DNA of 64,000 nt from Trametes villosa (taxonomy: Eukaryota > Basidiomycota > Agaricomycetes > Polyporales > Polyporaceae), in contig PUDQ02000044.1 of NCBI GenBank assembly GCA_002964805.2, forward strand, positions 62,001-126,000, read 5' to 3'. Both the position numbers and the translations under genes were made by a program. The notes beneath the pieces are model-generated. The model saw only the letters and a program-made list of their open reading frames with translations. It did no database searches and was not told where the DNA came from. Position 1 is the stretch's first letter. Each line of letters begins with the position of its first letter. Below are positions 47,998-60,319 of the stretch, piece by piece.

Positions 47998-50900
47998 ATG
48001 AGCGCGTCCCACCCCCTCCGCGACCGCGCCCGGTCCAACTCGCCCGAGCCCCAGCCCGCGCGCCCCACCACGCCCCTCCGCATCACCAAGCAGCGCGACT
48101 CCCCCCAGCGAGACCACTCCCTCTCTCCCCGCCAGGCCCTCTCTCCGCGCCGCCCCTCCGCGCCCGTGCTCGCACGCCGCTCCTCCTCCAGCTACAAGCA
48201 TGTCCGCGACAACAACCTCGTCACCAAGTCTCCCTTCCGCTCCCTTCTCCCCCAGCCGTCCCCGCGACGCGTCAGTGGGGAGAAGCGGCCCCGGCCCGTG
48301 TCGATGACGGACCAGGCGGAGAACGAGCACCCGCTCGGCTTCAAGCGCAGGCAGTCAAAGGCCTTCCAGGGTCTTCTCCAGAAAGAGCCTGTTACAAAGA
48401 GCCCTTTCCTCCGTGGCTCCGACTCGACCCCTCCCGAGGACCACCCTCCGCCCGTGCCACCCAAGCCGCGACCTGCTATCACCAAGCAGGCCTCTGCGCC
48501 CTCGCCTGCACGCCCCTCGCTTGTAACCCGCCGCCTGCACGGTCCGCGCGACGCCGGGAACCGTCGCCAACGCCGCAAGACCGTTACCTGGGACCCGAAC
48601 TGCGACGTGCTCGAGTTCGACGTAGCGGAAAACGAGATGGATCAGGAGGTATTCTACTCCGAGGACGACTACGGTGTTCCGAGCGACGAAGAGATGGAGG
48701 ATAGCTACGAGTACGACAGTGCCCCTATCATGGACGACAGTATCACTGGCATGGTCGACTCCATGCTCGAAGATAACCGTCCACACACCCCGCCCCGGCC
48801 CGAGGACGAAGAAGACGCGTCGTTGTTGCCGCCTTCGCCCTCACCAGCCAAGATCAGGCCCGCTCCCGCTGCTCATGAGTACAGTGAGCCCCCGGGTGAC
48901 CCAGATCGTGAGTCTTCGCGTTATTTACTCAGCTGCCGGCGTTGCGCGGGTTGTTTCTACGCGCCCGGAGGTTCGCAATTGGCAACACCTCAGGCTATCG
49001 TGGTAGAATGTGACCCCAGCGATTGGTTACATCTTACACGATGGTACGAGCGCTTTGCAACATGCTGAATCTCAGCAGTCTGAAGCGTCTACATACCGTA
49101 CTCCCCAATACGCCCATCCGATGATACTGTTATCGCTTCGTTCGACTTAGCTAATACGCACCCCCAGAACCACCCCTCGACCCGTACTCCGTCCCGCACC
49201 TCAAAGACGAAAACCCGCCGTTCAGCCGGGACGAGTCCTTCCAGTCCATCCGCTCTTCGGCCTCGGACTCGGACTCGCTCGACCCCTCGAACCTCTCCAT
49301 CGGCCACTCCGAAGTCTCGCTCACCAACCTCGACTCCCACTCGCTCTCCCTCCTCGCGGACACGCACATCCACATCTCCGCGGGCGCGGGCGCGGACGAC
49401 TCGATCATCAGCGCGTCCTCGTTCGCGCCCCAGGCGGACTCGTCCTCGCCCGCGCGCAACCGGGTGGGCTCGGGCGAGAGGGAGCAGTCGTTTGACCGGT
49501 CGCTGGAGGCGCGCTCGACGCCGTGCATTAACGCGTCAAGGTACAACTCGCCCCGGCCGGGGAGCGCGGCGGGGAGCAGGGCGGGGTCGCCGTTCCACCA
49601 GCTGTTCAGGCCGTCGAGCACGTCGAGCCTGGGGAGCGTTGGTAGGCGCGCGAGCCCGTTCATTACGCCCGAGGGCGTGCAGCAGAGGCTGCACCGGAAG
49701 AGCCAGGAGGCGCTCGACTCGGCGGCTAGCAGCGCCGCGCCGTCGCCGTCGCTCGGAAAGGCGCGCGCAGAAGCTCAAGACGCGGGACCCGCCCCAGCGG
49801 CGCAAGACCAGCACGAAGACGCCAATGCCGAAGCGGACGCGGACGCGTCCCACACCACCGACCCCGCGTCCCCCATGCCCGCCCAGGCGCCCACCTCGCC
49901 GCCCGTCAAAGGCTTCCGGCGCGTAGCAGCCGCGCACCCCCCGCCTATGGCGCGCGGCCAGCACCCAACGCACGACGGCGTCCTCGCCATCGACCCGGAG
50001 CCGCAGCCGATCGACCCGCCGCGCCCCGCGCTCGCCGCGCGCGCGCACAGCGTCGACGCGGGCGCGTTCGCCGGGCTCGACCTCGACTTCGCGCGGGGGT
50101 TCGCGCTGGGCGAGGAGGGCATGAGCGTCAGCGCGGGCCTCGGGATGCGCTCGCTCGTCGCGCGGCACGGGCCCAGCCCGGGCGCGGACGCCGCCCCCGG
50201 CCTCGGGCGCGCTCAAGGCCAGAGGGAGAACAGCAGCATGCACCTGGGCGACGTGAGCGCGCTGGACCGGCTGATGGAGGACATGGCGCAGGGCGCGGGC
50301 GCGCCGGCGGACCTGTCGCTGCTCTCGGAGAGCGAGCCGGGGGACCGGTCGTATGCGAGCACGAGCCTGCGCGTGGAGGCGGTCACGGAGGGCGTGCAGG
50401 CGGCGACGTTTGCGCTGCCGGATATCGTGCGCGATGACGAGGGGATGCGCATCGACGTCGACGAGGAGGCGGTGAGGCCGCCGACGCCCGAGGGCGGGTG
50501 GCGCGCGGCCGGCGAGAGTCGCATGCTCGCCGGGAAGGGGAAGGAACGGCAGCACCAGCAAGAGGAAGAAGGGAGAGGGGAACCGCAGACGAACGCGATC
50601 CGCGCGCGCGAGGAGCTGATCCGGGCGAAGAAGCGCGAGGCGCGCCGGGTCGAGGACGGGAGCGACCTCGAGGACGAGCCGCTCCTCCATCGCAAGCCCG
50701 TCCCGCCGCTCGGCGTCGGCACGCCCCGCGGCCTCCTCCACCCCTCCGCCGCAGGTGCCGCAGGGGTAGGAGGGGCAGGAGGGGGGAGGCCGACGCGGAG
50801 GCGGAGCATGAGCACGGGCGACGCGGAGGATATTCTGACGCGCACGCCGGGCGCGGGGCAGCGGCGCGCGGCGGCGCTGCAGAAGGAGGGCCTGCTGGAC

Positions 50901-52774
50901 ATCACGGCGCTCCGCGGCGAGGACGACCCGCTCGCGGACAGCATCAACCGGGAGCTGAAGAAGCTCGAGCAGCCGAAACGCAGCGTGAGTCGCCGCTTTC
51001 CTTTCTTTCTTTCCGTTGTTTTGCGTGGTTCTCTTTGTTTGCGTGGGTTCTTTGTGTGCGGGCGCGAGTGTGGGTTTGTGGAGGGGGTTGGAGAGTGGCA
51101 TGCTGATAAAAGGGGAGCAGAAGTACCATGTGCGGGAGCACTCGGAGACGATCTACGCGTCGGCGGACGTGGAGCGCATCGGGCACATGGACGGCGCGGG
51201 CGATGTCGATACGGGCAAGGCGTGGCGCAGTGTGCGGCGGCCGTCTGATATGGTGCGTTTTGTGTATTCTCCTAGTGTGGAGTTCTGCTGACGGATGCGG
51301 GTGGCGTGTAGAACGAGTACGCGAAGCAGATCAAGGAGCTTCGCGCACAGGCGGGTGGCAAGGCGCATGGCAAGGTCTTCGTGAGAGGTGCGTCCAAAGT
51401 CGTTCTCAACGGGATGGGGCTGATGTGCGGTGTTCCTGTAGTCACAAATCTCAGGGGCCTCCAGGTGCCTATTCCGAGCCAGCCGACGGCGGTCACCTGC
51501 ACGCTGAACAACGGCATCCACTTCGTTACAACGCCTGAATCGGCGCTTGGCGAAGAGTGTCGCATCGATCAGGAGTTCGAGCTGTGAGTGCGCCCGCTAA
51601 TTCTCAGTCGGTGTCCGGTTCTGACCAGAGCCCTTCAGGATCGAGCACAGCAAGCTCGAATTCACACTGACCATCAAGGTCCGCCGGGACCCGCACATCA
51701 TCGCTCAGTTCAAGGCAAACCAACCACCCCCCGTACAACGGCCGCCTCCCCAGCCGCTCCCACCGCCCGCGTCCAAAGGCGGCGGGACGTCCAAGAGCGG
51801 CGGGATGCGCAGCTTCCTCGGCCTCGGGTCCCCCAAGAAGCCCAAAGCCCTCCCCCCAGCACCGACACCCGCACCGGCCCCGCCTCCCCAGCCGCAGTTC
51901 CGGCTGCAGGAGAACCTGGCGCGGTACCTGAAGCCGGACGGCGCGCTCGCGCGCGCGTTCATCGCGTTCAAGGACGTCGCGCCGCACTGCGACACGCGCC
52001 TGCTCGAGACCGCGTTCCCGCTCATCGGGCAGCGGCTCGAGCTCGGCGGCGCGGCCAAGGCGATGCAGGTCGGCGAGATCGTGCTGCAGATCTTCAGGCT
52101 CCCGCCGCTGCAGGGCATCCCTGCGAACCAGCTCCCGCAGAGCCTGGAGGAGTGCCATCGGGGCTTGAGCCATGTGCGGTGGCATAAGGCGACGTACCAG
52201 CAGGGGACGTTGACGCAGAGCGGTGGAGACTGCGCGGTAAGTTCACAATGCATCTGGTTGAGACGTGCGAGTAGAGATTGAACGGTGGCTTTCTTGCAGA
52301 CATGGCGGCGGCGACACTTCAGGATCATCGGCGCGAACATGATCGCGTTCAACGACGTGACGAAGCGGGCAATCACGACGATCGACCTGCGCAAGGCCAT
52401 CGCGGTCGAAGACGACCGAACGCCGGTGCTGAGCCCCGCGTCGGGCGTGACCGCCCGGAGCCACTACGACGACGACCGGATGTACGGCGTCGAGCGTGCG
52501 TTCCGGCTCGTGTTCGGACCTGGGCCTGACCAGGAGATCACGTTCTTTGCGGACACGGACGCAGAGAAGGCGCGGTGGTGAGTGTCCTCCAAGCTTTCAT
52601 GCTCGTATGGATGGTCATGACTAACGATGGGTGATCAGGATCGAGGTCCTTCGAGCGATGGTGGGGCGAATCCCGCCCAACCCGCTCTGGGCAGAGCTGC
52701 TTTGGCAGCAACAGCAGGAGCAAGCGAAGAACGTCCCGCCCTTACCGGCCGGCGCGCGAAACCCCCCACGATAG
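47998..52774 (+). CDS. Anillin/Bud4-like septation protein with C-terminal PH domain
   Basis: Eight exons, join(47998..48907, 49168..50984, 51121..51252, 51312..51387, 51442..51583, 51639..52236, 52300..52577, 52639..52774), 1362 aa, in frame. Anillin-family proteins organise septins and the contractile ring at the septum. Residues 1-900 are Ser/Pro-rich and disordered with basic clusters (RRKTVTWDPNCDVLEFDV). About 910-1225 is the anillin homology (DUF1709-type) region, including KVFVRV, VTCTLNNGIHFVTTPE and EFTLTIKVRRDPHI. About 1226-1330 is a PH domain (WRRRHFRIIGANMIAFND ... KARWIEVLRAMVG). I chose ATG 47998 (MSASHPLRDR); an in-frame ATG at 47836 would add 54 non-conserved-looking residues. 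Intron 1 (260 bp) and intron 2 (136 bp) are long. It may be called Bud4 or Mid1-like elsewhere. Confidence 0.88.
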
Positions 52775-53191
52775 ACCTGTCGCTCCTGCTCCTGCTCTCT
52801 TCCCCCTCTCCCTCCTCGCATCTCATCCTTAGCTTTAGCTTTATTCATGACTCTCTCGTACGCTACGTCTCGCACCTCCTCATCTCGCTCGAAGCAAATA
52901 CGACTGTACGTTTACGATAGTGCGCGCGCTTTCTTGTTACTATGATCTGTTCGACGTTCTGACTACCTACCTCCCTATGTATCTGTGTATGCGGCCGACT
53001 CATGAATGCATTTCTTTCATGCCCCCTCGCTGTGGTGTCTGGGATCTGATTCTTTATTCTGATTCCAGTACACTGTTCTCGAGGGCCGATCCTGATTGTC
53101 TCTGATACAGCATTAATGACTCCAGGGTGCGTGCGACGGTAAGTAGGCGAAGCATCATGAGTTGGTATGTTCCGTCTAACATCGCTCTAAA
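52775..53191. other. Convergent 3' region of anillin-like gene and HET-5
   Basis: About 420 AT-richer bases between two convergent genes. No gene; presumably both 3' UTRs. Confidence 0.5.
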
Positions 53192-55147
53192 TCATAGGTA
53201 TGCTTTCAAGAGATACTGCAGCGCGCTCCCTATCAGGCCTACGATGTTGGGCTCCTCCGTGCCGCCCTGTATAGAGGTGACGGGCTTAGAGTCGGCGTAC
53301 AGTCCCCCCAGCTCGAGATCGACGTTGAACGTCCGGGTGTCTGCAACAGAGTCGATCTGGAAGTCGGCGATCCACTGCGTGAACACGATGTTCACCCATC
53401 GGCCCTGCGCGCTGCTGAACCGCCGGGCACCCGCCTGCCACTGGTCGGGGCCGGACAGATTGCTGGGCGTCGTGGCCGCATCTCTATACGCCTCCCAGAT
53501 GCGCTCCAGGACCTGCGAAGCAGGCCCTCCCCACGTCGAGTCGTCGTCTGACGTGTTCTCCTTTATGAGGATCTGGGACCACACCTGCCCTGAGCTAGGC
53601 TGGACGCCGACGGCGACCGCGAATGCCTCGTCGGCTGTGCCGCGGAAGAGGACCATAGCATGTCCCCCTTCTGTCCACGGAAGGACCAGCGTGAGCGAGC
53701 CGTCGTTGTAGTCGCGCGTCCAGGCTTCGCGGGGCGTCCACCCGGGTTCATCCGTGTGCGGCGCCCGTGTCTCGAAGCCGTAGACGTTTCGCAGCTGTTG
53801 GAGCAGCCAGCCCTGGAAGACGAAGCGGAGCTGCCGCGGCGTCGTCCCCGAGGGAAGAGGGGACCGCTGCCAGGGCTCGAGTTCCTGGAGGCCAGAGATG
53901 TCGCGGCGGGTGCGCTGCGGGTTCGCGTTGTGGCTGTGGACGTAGAGGTCACCAACGCGGAGGCCCTCGACGAAGCGGTCGCGATGGGCAGCGCCCGCGG
54001 GGAGGCGGAATAGGCGGAAGAAGGGCTGCCAAGGCGCACGGAGAGGGTGGTATATGCCGTGCATACCGACGTAGTACCGGTTGTCGCGGCGCGCGGTGCG
54101 GCGGAGGAGGAGCGCGAGCGGGTTGCCGTCGTGTTCGCAGGCGAGGACGGCGAAGCAGAGCGAGCTGTCGGGCAGGGTGTGTAAAGGGAGATGCATACGG
54201 ATGCCGTAGTTGGTGAGCGAGTGCTCAGGGAAGGCGATGGAGAGGCTGAGGCGCTGCGCAAGTGTGTCGAGCGTGAGCGCATCGACGCCTGCGGAATCGG
54301 CGAACATATCGGGGGAAGTCGCGAGTAGTCCACGGTCCTCGGACGTCCACTCGTAGCCGTCGGCGAAGGAAGTCACGTTCGTCTCAAAGACGGCGTGATC
54401 GTGAATGACACCCCAAGCGAAGATGCTCTGGTCGGGAGACTGTCGTATAATCTCGTGTTGGAGGCGGATGAACGCCTTTTCGCCCTCGCCGTATATGGTG
54501 GGCATGTTGACGTTGAAGATACCCATGAGGGAGTACGCTCTATCCTCGAGCCTAGTCGTCTCGCGTTTCGCCGCCCACGACATCCGCTTGGCGACGCTCA
54601 TGTCGTCCAGGTGGGCCTCGTGGAGAAGGACTGCCCGGTCGATGTTCGTCATCTCCTCTAATCCCACGGCGAGCGTCGCTTTGGTGCCGATCTGCTGCCA
54701 ATGCTGCGAGTAGAAGATGAGCCGGACTGGCGCGATGAGCTCCTGGAGCGTCCATCCCCGGGTGAACCACCGGCTAGAACGGATGGAGGAATAGTAGGCA
54801 CGGGGGTTGTCGTCGGCGAGGGCGTCGTACAGGTACGCGTAGCAGACGCCGGCGTCGCGATACCAGGCGAACATGGAGTTGATCGCCTCGGACAGCTCGG
54901 CGCTGCTCGTCTTGTCGATGCAGCAGGTGTCGATCCAGATCCATTCGTAGCCGTCGCGCAGCGCCACGGTGCACGCCCCAGAGACCTTGGCGAACCCGCG
55001 GAGTTTGCGTGCGCTCTCGAGCGTCTTGATGTCTGTGAAGGAGACTTCCTCGTCTTGCCAGACGTGCGAGAGGATCGCGTAGGCTGGGCGTCCGCCGTCT
55101 GAAGGGAAATAACTCAGGGTTTTGGTGCGGGTGTTCAAAAGCCACAT
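53192..55147 (-). CDS. HET-domain protein (HET-5)
   Basis: Single exon, 651 aa, the most regular HET gene here. Start MWLLNTRTKTL; YAILSHVW (23-30), WIDTCCIDKTSSAELSEAIN (71-90), TRGWTLQELIAP (129-140), KRMSWAAKRETTRLEDRAYS, NMPTIYGEGEKAF. Shared module at about 325-385: NYGIRMHLPL ... FAVLACEHDG ... LALLLRR ... YYVGMHG. The C-terminal half has blocks like those of HET-2 and HET-3 (LTLVLPW, AVAVGVQ..SGQVW, VNIVFTQW, DLELGGLY). No NLR, NACHT or transmembrane part. The frame is intact along the whole length and the gene looks functional. Confidence 0.92.
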   Translation of the reverse strand: MWLLNTRTKTLSYFPSDGGRPAYAILSHVWQDEEVSFTDIKTLESARKLRGFAKVSGACTVALRDGYEWIWIDTCCIDKTSSAELSEAINSMFAWYRDAGVCYAYLYDALADDNPRAYYSSIRSSRWFTRGWTLQELIAPVRLIFYSQHWQQIGTKATLAVGLEEMTNIDRAVLLHEAHLDDMSVAKRMSWAAKRETTRLEDRAYSLMGIFNVNMPTIYGEGEKAFIRLQHEIIRQSPDQSIFAWGVIHDHAVFETNVTSFADGYEWTSEDRGLLATSPDMFADSAGVDALTLDTLAQRLSLSIAFPEHSLTNYGIRMHLPLHTLPDSSLCFAVLACEHDGNPLALLLRRTARRDNRYYVGMHGIYHPLRAPWQPFFRLFRLPAGAAHRDRFVEGLRVGDLYVHSHNANPQRTRRDISGLQELEPWQRSPLPSGTTPRQLRFVFQGWLLQQLRNVYGFETRAPHTDEPGWTPREAWTRDYNDGSLTLVLPWTEGGHAMVLFRGTADEAFAVAVGVQPSSGQVWSQILIKENTSDDDSTWGGPASQVLERIWEAYRDAATTPSNLSGPDQWQAGARRFSSAQGRWVNIVFTQWIADFQIDSVADTRTFNVDLELGGLYADSKPVTSIQGGTEEPNIVGLIGSALQYLLKAYL

Positions 55148-55756
55148 TATGGCGGTCGTCCTGGGGTTAGCTTTCTGGATCCTGCTATGTCCGTGTCAGT
55201 AAGGTCTCTAGTGCGATATTTATTGGCGTACCGGTCTGAGTGATCCCCAGGAGCGGCTGCAATGGCAGGGGGGCTGAGTAGAGAAAAAGGTATTATCACG
55301 GTGAGAGTATCAGTACGAGGGGGTGGTTTTATGTCCCCCACGACGATCCCCCGTGGGACATAGTTGGGCGTCCTCTGTCTCTGTGTGGTTTAGCGGTGTA
55401 GGAGGCGGTGTCCTTGAGGCGTCCGCGCGCTCGGGTTGCCGTCACTTCGCGGTGTCATGCGCCCCTGTTCTAGATGGCTATGAAATAGGTGCAATGCACC
55501 GCAGAGGAGAGGTAGGATATGGAGTCGCGCGGAGCCGGGTGACGATGGATAGTGTCCGAGCATCGTTCGAATGTTTTGTGTGGGCGCACATGATACCTAT
55601 GGCGCCAAAATGCCAGCTTACTCATGAGAGGAATGACTGACCCGTTGCACCCCGCGATCATACGGCAAAAAATCAGAGTGACGGTATACAACACACTTAG
55701 ATACTTCAGAGATAGCGTACAGACACACAACGGCCACACACCTGGGTAAATCCGCC
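55148..55756. other. Intergenic between HET-5 and asteroid gene
   Basis: About 610 bp, HET-5 promoter side. No gene seen. Confidence 0.5.
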
Positions 55757-58700
55757 TCACGCCTCCGCGTCGGCCAGCATCCCAAACATCCCGCCCCTCG
55801 CCTTCTGCCCCTTCCCCCGCGCAGGCTGCGGCGCCGCCCCCGCGCCATTGGCCCTCTTCTCCTTCTTGCTCTTCCGCTGCGGCAGCGCCGCGTACGCATC
55901 CTCCAGTCCTTCCGAACACGCGCACCACAGCCCTTCGTCCACCCCCTCGACCTGTGCGCCCGTCTTGTTCATGAGGGTGTGGAAGCGCGTCCCGGAGAAG
56001 TGGCGCGCAGGGCTCGAGATAGCAGGAGCGAGGAGGAGGACGTGCGAGAGCCGCTCTGTCGACTCTAGCGCGGACGTGATCTGCGCGACGAGCTGGACGT
56101 GCCGCTCGAGGATCGGCACGGGCTGCTCCTCCGCGTCGCCTTGCGCGTTGCTGGAGATGCAGGCGATGAAGGCGCGTGCCTCGGCCTGGGTCCACCGCTC
56201 CTGCTGGCGTTCCTTCACGCCTGGGTTGTCTTGCGCGCGCCGGTGCATCTGACCTACGACGAACCGGAGGGCGACTACGCCCAAAATTAAGTCGTCCGGC
56301 AGCGCTGCGACCGAGGGGTAGTCTGACCCGAGCGCGGCCAGCAAGAGTCGGCGCCGCAGGTCTTGCGGCCAGAGCGGTGGGGGGAGAGGCAGACGCGTCT
56401 GTGGGTGCACGGGGCTCTCGAACGAGATCTCGCGGAGTCGCTCGGCGAGCGGGGTCACCGTCACTTCCTCCGGGGCGAGCCTCGTCCCGCGCCGGACGTA
56501 CTCCGTGATGATTTTCGGCTGGCCCGGCGGTGCCGCTGCCAGAGCAGACGGCGGTGCGATTTGGTCGGCGCCCTCGCCATCGTCGTCGTCGTCATCCAGT
56601 TCCTTCAGCGCGCCGCGCAGCCGTGCGAGCGGGTCCACGTCGTCGTCGTCTTCCTCCACCACGTCGATCAGCTCGTCGTCGTCGTCATCTTCCTCGCCCT
56701 CCTCGTCCCCGTCTTCGGCCTCGGCAGGTTCGGGCTCAGGAGGGCTCGGGAGGCCGGCGCTGGCGTCGAGGATCGCATACATCCACTCGCGGATCGGCCG
56801 TCCTACGCTGCGCTCGACGCACTCTTTGTCTGGGTCCTCGAGGAACAGCCACGGCCAGGTTGTCGCGGACTGAACGGTGTCGAGGATGTGAGGATTGAAG
56901 TAGCCCTGTCTGTAGGCCGTGATGTACTGTTCCCGGACGGCTACGTGCGGGTCGTCGACTGTCTTTGGCGGTGGCGCGTTCTCGTCCGGCGAATCTTCCG
57001 GAGAAGGCGCCACGAGCCTCGAAAGCGAGACAAAGAGAGGGCACGCCTCCGCGACGTGCAAGGGGCACACGTCGGATACCCACTGGCGTGTCGCATCCAC
57101 GCCATCCTCGCCCTTGTCGCCCGGCCTCGGGATGGCGTACTGTAGCGTCGCCTCGACCACCCGCTCGACAATCGCCTCCTTCTCGCCCGTCGCAAACGTA
57201 TCCAGCGGACGCAGAAGCAGCGCCGTCACCGCCGCGTCGATGAGCTCCATCACGCTCCCGATCGGCCTTTTCGCCCGCCTCTTCTGCGTTCCCGCCGCAG
57301 CCTGGCCAAACGCGGCCGCGAGGATGCTGCTCAGCGCGCTCGCAGCGCGCGCGATGCGCTGCCCGAGAGTAAGCTGCCGCTCGAAGAAGAGCCGCTGGAG
57401 GTTCGCGCGGCGGTTGCCGCGGATCTCGCCCGCGGTGGCGGGCGGCCCGGCGTCGTCCGAGGAGCCCGTGAAGTCGTTCCCGACGAGCGCGCCGAGCAGC
57501 GGGAGGAGCGAGACGGGGATGCTCAGGTGCGCGGCGAGCGTCGCCGGGCTGTAGACGGTGAAGGAGAGCGCGAGCTGCGCGTCGTGGCCGCCGTCGCCGT
57601 CCGGGGGGATGATGCCGCGTCCCGCGCTCTCGAGCGCGGCGGCGCGCTTTTTGCGCGCTTTGCTGGAGCGCGCGGGCTTGAAGCCGTTGTCGTCGAGGTC
57701 CGGCTCGGTGTCGAGGGAGTAGACGCTGCTCTCGCCGTCCCAGGCTGTGGACGCGGGGTTTGCCGCGGTCCAGACCATGTCGTCGAGCGGGATGTAGCCT
57801 TGATAGCCCTCGGAGTTCAGGACGACGAAGTCGGAGTCCCGCCCAGCGACGTAGGCGTTCAGCCGCCCCGCGAGGGCGACGGCGTATGGGTCGCCTTCTT
57901 CGTCGGCGATGTGGACATGCAGGGTGTCTGTATGCTGCGTGCGTGCCATCTCGACTAGCGTGTCTACGCATACGCTGTATGAGAGCGGCGGTAGCATGGC
58001 TGTTTCGCGGAGGAAGCGGGGTGCTGCGCGGGCGGCGGCGGAGGTGCGGAAGAAAAGCAGGCCATTTTGGACGTGATGTTGCGTGTTGCGTGAGATGAGC
58101 GTGGGGAACTTGATGGTAGGGTATGGTCCTAGAGAAGCGTTAGCTGCTGCATGACGAGGAATCCGGGAGATGCAGGCGAAAGCCGACGCACATGCGGGAC
58201 AACGTTATCCGCACAGACAGCCTCATGAAATCCCTACGACATTCATCACGTTCGGATGCGAAGTGCGGGGGTTCGTTCATCACACAGTATAGCAGGAGCA
58301 CAGTGGCACTAACGAGGTTGCAAACTGATCGAAGCGGTCACGGAGAGAGGCACGGAATGTGGCGGATCCCTGCAGGTTGCGGAGTTCCGTCAATTCGCTT
58401 ACTGCACTTTCAGGCACTCCAACCGCAGACGAGGGCAACCGGATGGTAAGCAGTCGAAAGATGCTCACCATCGAAGACGAAGTGTAGGTCCATGCCCACC
58501 TCTATCCACGCATGGACAACCTGCCGGACGAGCTGGGACAGTTGCGGGTATTCGCCACCATAGACCCAAGGCAGGTCGGCGGAATGGACGACTTCATATA
58601 TGAACCTGTCGGGTAGAGCAATGCCATCCTAAGCGGCTGCAAGCGAGAGAGATGAGAGAAGAAGACTCACGACCATCCGTCGACCACTACCGAAATCCGG

Positions 58701-58822
58701 CCCTGTGCGTCCGCATCCCGCTCTGAATCGGCGTGAGGAAGGTGTGGATGGGGAAGCTGCAAGGTGCGGGCGAGAGTAGACTTGTGTTCGCGGAGATAGG
58801 TGGTGAGACCATGGACGCCCAT
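55757..58822 (-). CDS. Asteroid-type protein (XPG-N/PIN-like nuclease fold)
   Basis: Model complement(55757..58128, 58469..58605, 58671..58822), 886 aa, all in frame. Exon 1 starts MGVHGLTTYLREH, the signature XPG-N beginning, and ends ...VVVDGWS. Exon 2 continues FIYEVV ... WVYGGEY ... FVFDG. Exon 3 starts PYPTIKFPTLISR and includes LPPLSYSVCVDTL, ADEEGDP and GRDSDFVVL, the conserved acidic positions of the XPG-I/PIN fold. An Asp/Glu-rich stretch (DEEGEEDDDDDEL) follows at about 580. The family relates to FEN1-type nucleases, but asteroid proteins have an altered active site and a poorly known role. The protein ends in a basic Gly-rich tail. Intron 2 (340 bp) is longer than usual; intron 1 is 65 bp. 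Confidence 0.88.
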
Positions 58823-58913
58823 AACAACCTTGTCTGATCAACGCCGGCTGCAGCAACCTGCGATGAAAAACACAGGTCCCTCTTGGACTCAGAAGTTTCT
58901 CGAGAAAAACTTT

Positions 58914-59012
58914 TGACGAAAGTGGGATTCGAACCCCAAGTGCTTAATCACCACGAGCGCTGGCCAACCAGGCTACCGGTTCTAGCGCCTTAGACCGCTC
59001 GGCCATATCACC
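58914..59012 (-). tRNA. Class II tRNA-like sequence (Leu/Ser type), possibly degenerate
   Basis: On the - strand: ggtgata then tggccgagcggtctaaggc (A box and D arm of the Leu/Ser type) and, about 60 nt on, ggttcgaatcc (B box, T loop), then ttcgtca. The B box is perfect. The acceptor arms pair poorly (two wobbles, one mismatch) and I cannot place T33 or a sensible anticodon in the loop between gcgct and agcgc, even allowing an intron. It could be an intron-containing tRNA-Leu I cannot resolve, or a tRNA pseudogene. Confidence 0.45.
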
Positions 59013-60319
59013 ATGACATGTTGTGTAGCGGGGGCCGTACTAGGATCTTCAAGCGAAGGGTACTGGGGCCAATTTAGACTAGTGAGTAAGTTGCTGCGTA
59101 GTATCTCACCGTCTACCCGGGAGAGGTGCAAGCCAGCTGTGATCCGCTCTCCGGCCTCTCCGGCTGCGAGCGCGGTTGTCCGAGCAGTCTGCGCCTTCGA
59201 GTGGACGGTGACCGTTCTCATTCCCGGCGTGTTCGTAGGTGTGATGATGGCTGCAGGGAGCTCTATGGTCCACACGGGCTGATGAACGGCTCGGACGACA
59301 TCTAGAGGGCATCCGAGTTCAATCGGAGGGATATCTCGAGTCCTGTTCAGAACCGGCGCGGCCATACCTGCCGCGTCCACACATGCACCCCCTCTCACGG
59401 ATACGACACCGTGTGGTTCGCGCCCAGTGATACGCAGTGGTACGAGGCCCACTTGATGTCGTTCTTTGAGAGGAGCGTGCGTGGCCTGGGGGCGAGCGCG
59501 GTCGCGCCGAAGACACGAGGTCGCGCAGATGCACAGCGCGGTGCCTGCAGCTGTCATGCGCGAGCTGGAAAACTTCTAAGTACACTCCATGGGGTCATGA
59601 TACATCCATGACGGCCCCGGCGACGCCTGCGTTATTTGAGTTTGGAAGTCAGTGATGTACGTCGTCCGGTGACCAGTGAAAGCTCACGCGCATCGCCATG
59701 ACATCCCGACGTCCCGACATCTGAGACGTTGAACCCGCGCGCAAAATGGTGTTTGGATCATTTGGTGCGCACTCGCGGCTGAGTTAGAGGAACACATACT
59801 GTATTGCGCCCGTACGCACCTCAGCGTCCCAGCGGCAAAAGCGGGAGGTGTGTGAGGAGGGCGGCGCACGTAGTTGACAGTTCCGATCTTGGGCGGCCGT
59901 ATACCGAAGACAGAGAGCATCGCCTTGAGCGGCATTCATGACAGGCTTCCGGTTTTGAAGTTTTAGAGAACCGCACAGATGATAGTGCACGCGTGTGGGG
60001 CGAGGGCGAGGAGCGAGCATAAAGACCTAGTTGAGCGCACAGATTACAGAAGAGAGGGGAACGGTGTCCGAGTCGCCAGGAGGGGGTACAATTTCACGAG
60101 AGGTTAAGTATACTACGAGCCTAAGGATAGCAGGAGGCAGAGCAGCCGAAGACAGGATAGCATCGAGGACGGGGAGGGAGTAATTAATGTATGCATTCCA
60201 GTATGTGGTGACAGGGCAGGCCAGTGGTCGTCTCTCGTGGACGTATGTGATATCTAGGTGTCAGGAGAGTCGGGAATACTCGAGAATGATCTGCAAGCCG
60301 GGATGTGAGTGCCAGTGAT
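59013..60319. other. Intergenic between tRNA-like sequence and HET-6
   Basis: 1.3 kb. A 191-codon frame (58982-59557, - strand) runs into the tRNA-like sequence and has no recognisable family; probably chance. Nothing else seen. Confidence 0.45.

Noticed and set aside
49536..51101. 521-codon antisense frame inside the anillin-like gene
   Set aside because: Shadow of the + strand exon 2; the + strand frame joins to clear anillin and PH domains.
58982..59557. 191-codon - strand frame ending in the tRNA-like sequence
   Set aside because: No homologue known to me, and its last 14 codons are the tRNA-like sequence itself, so it is probably chance.
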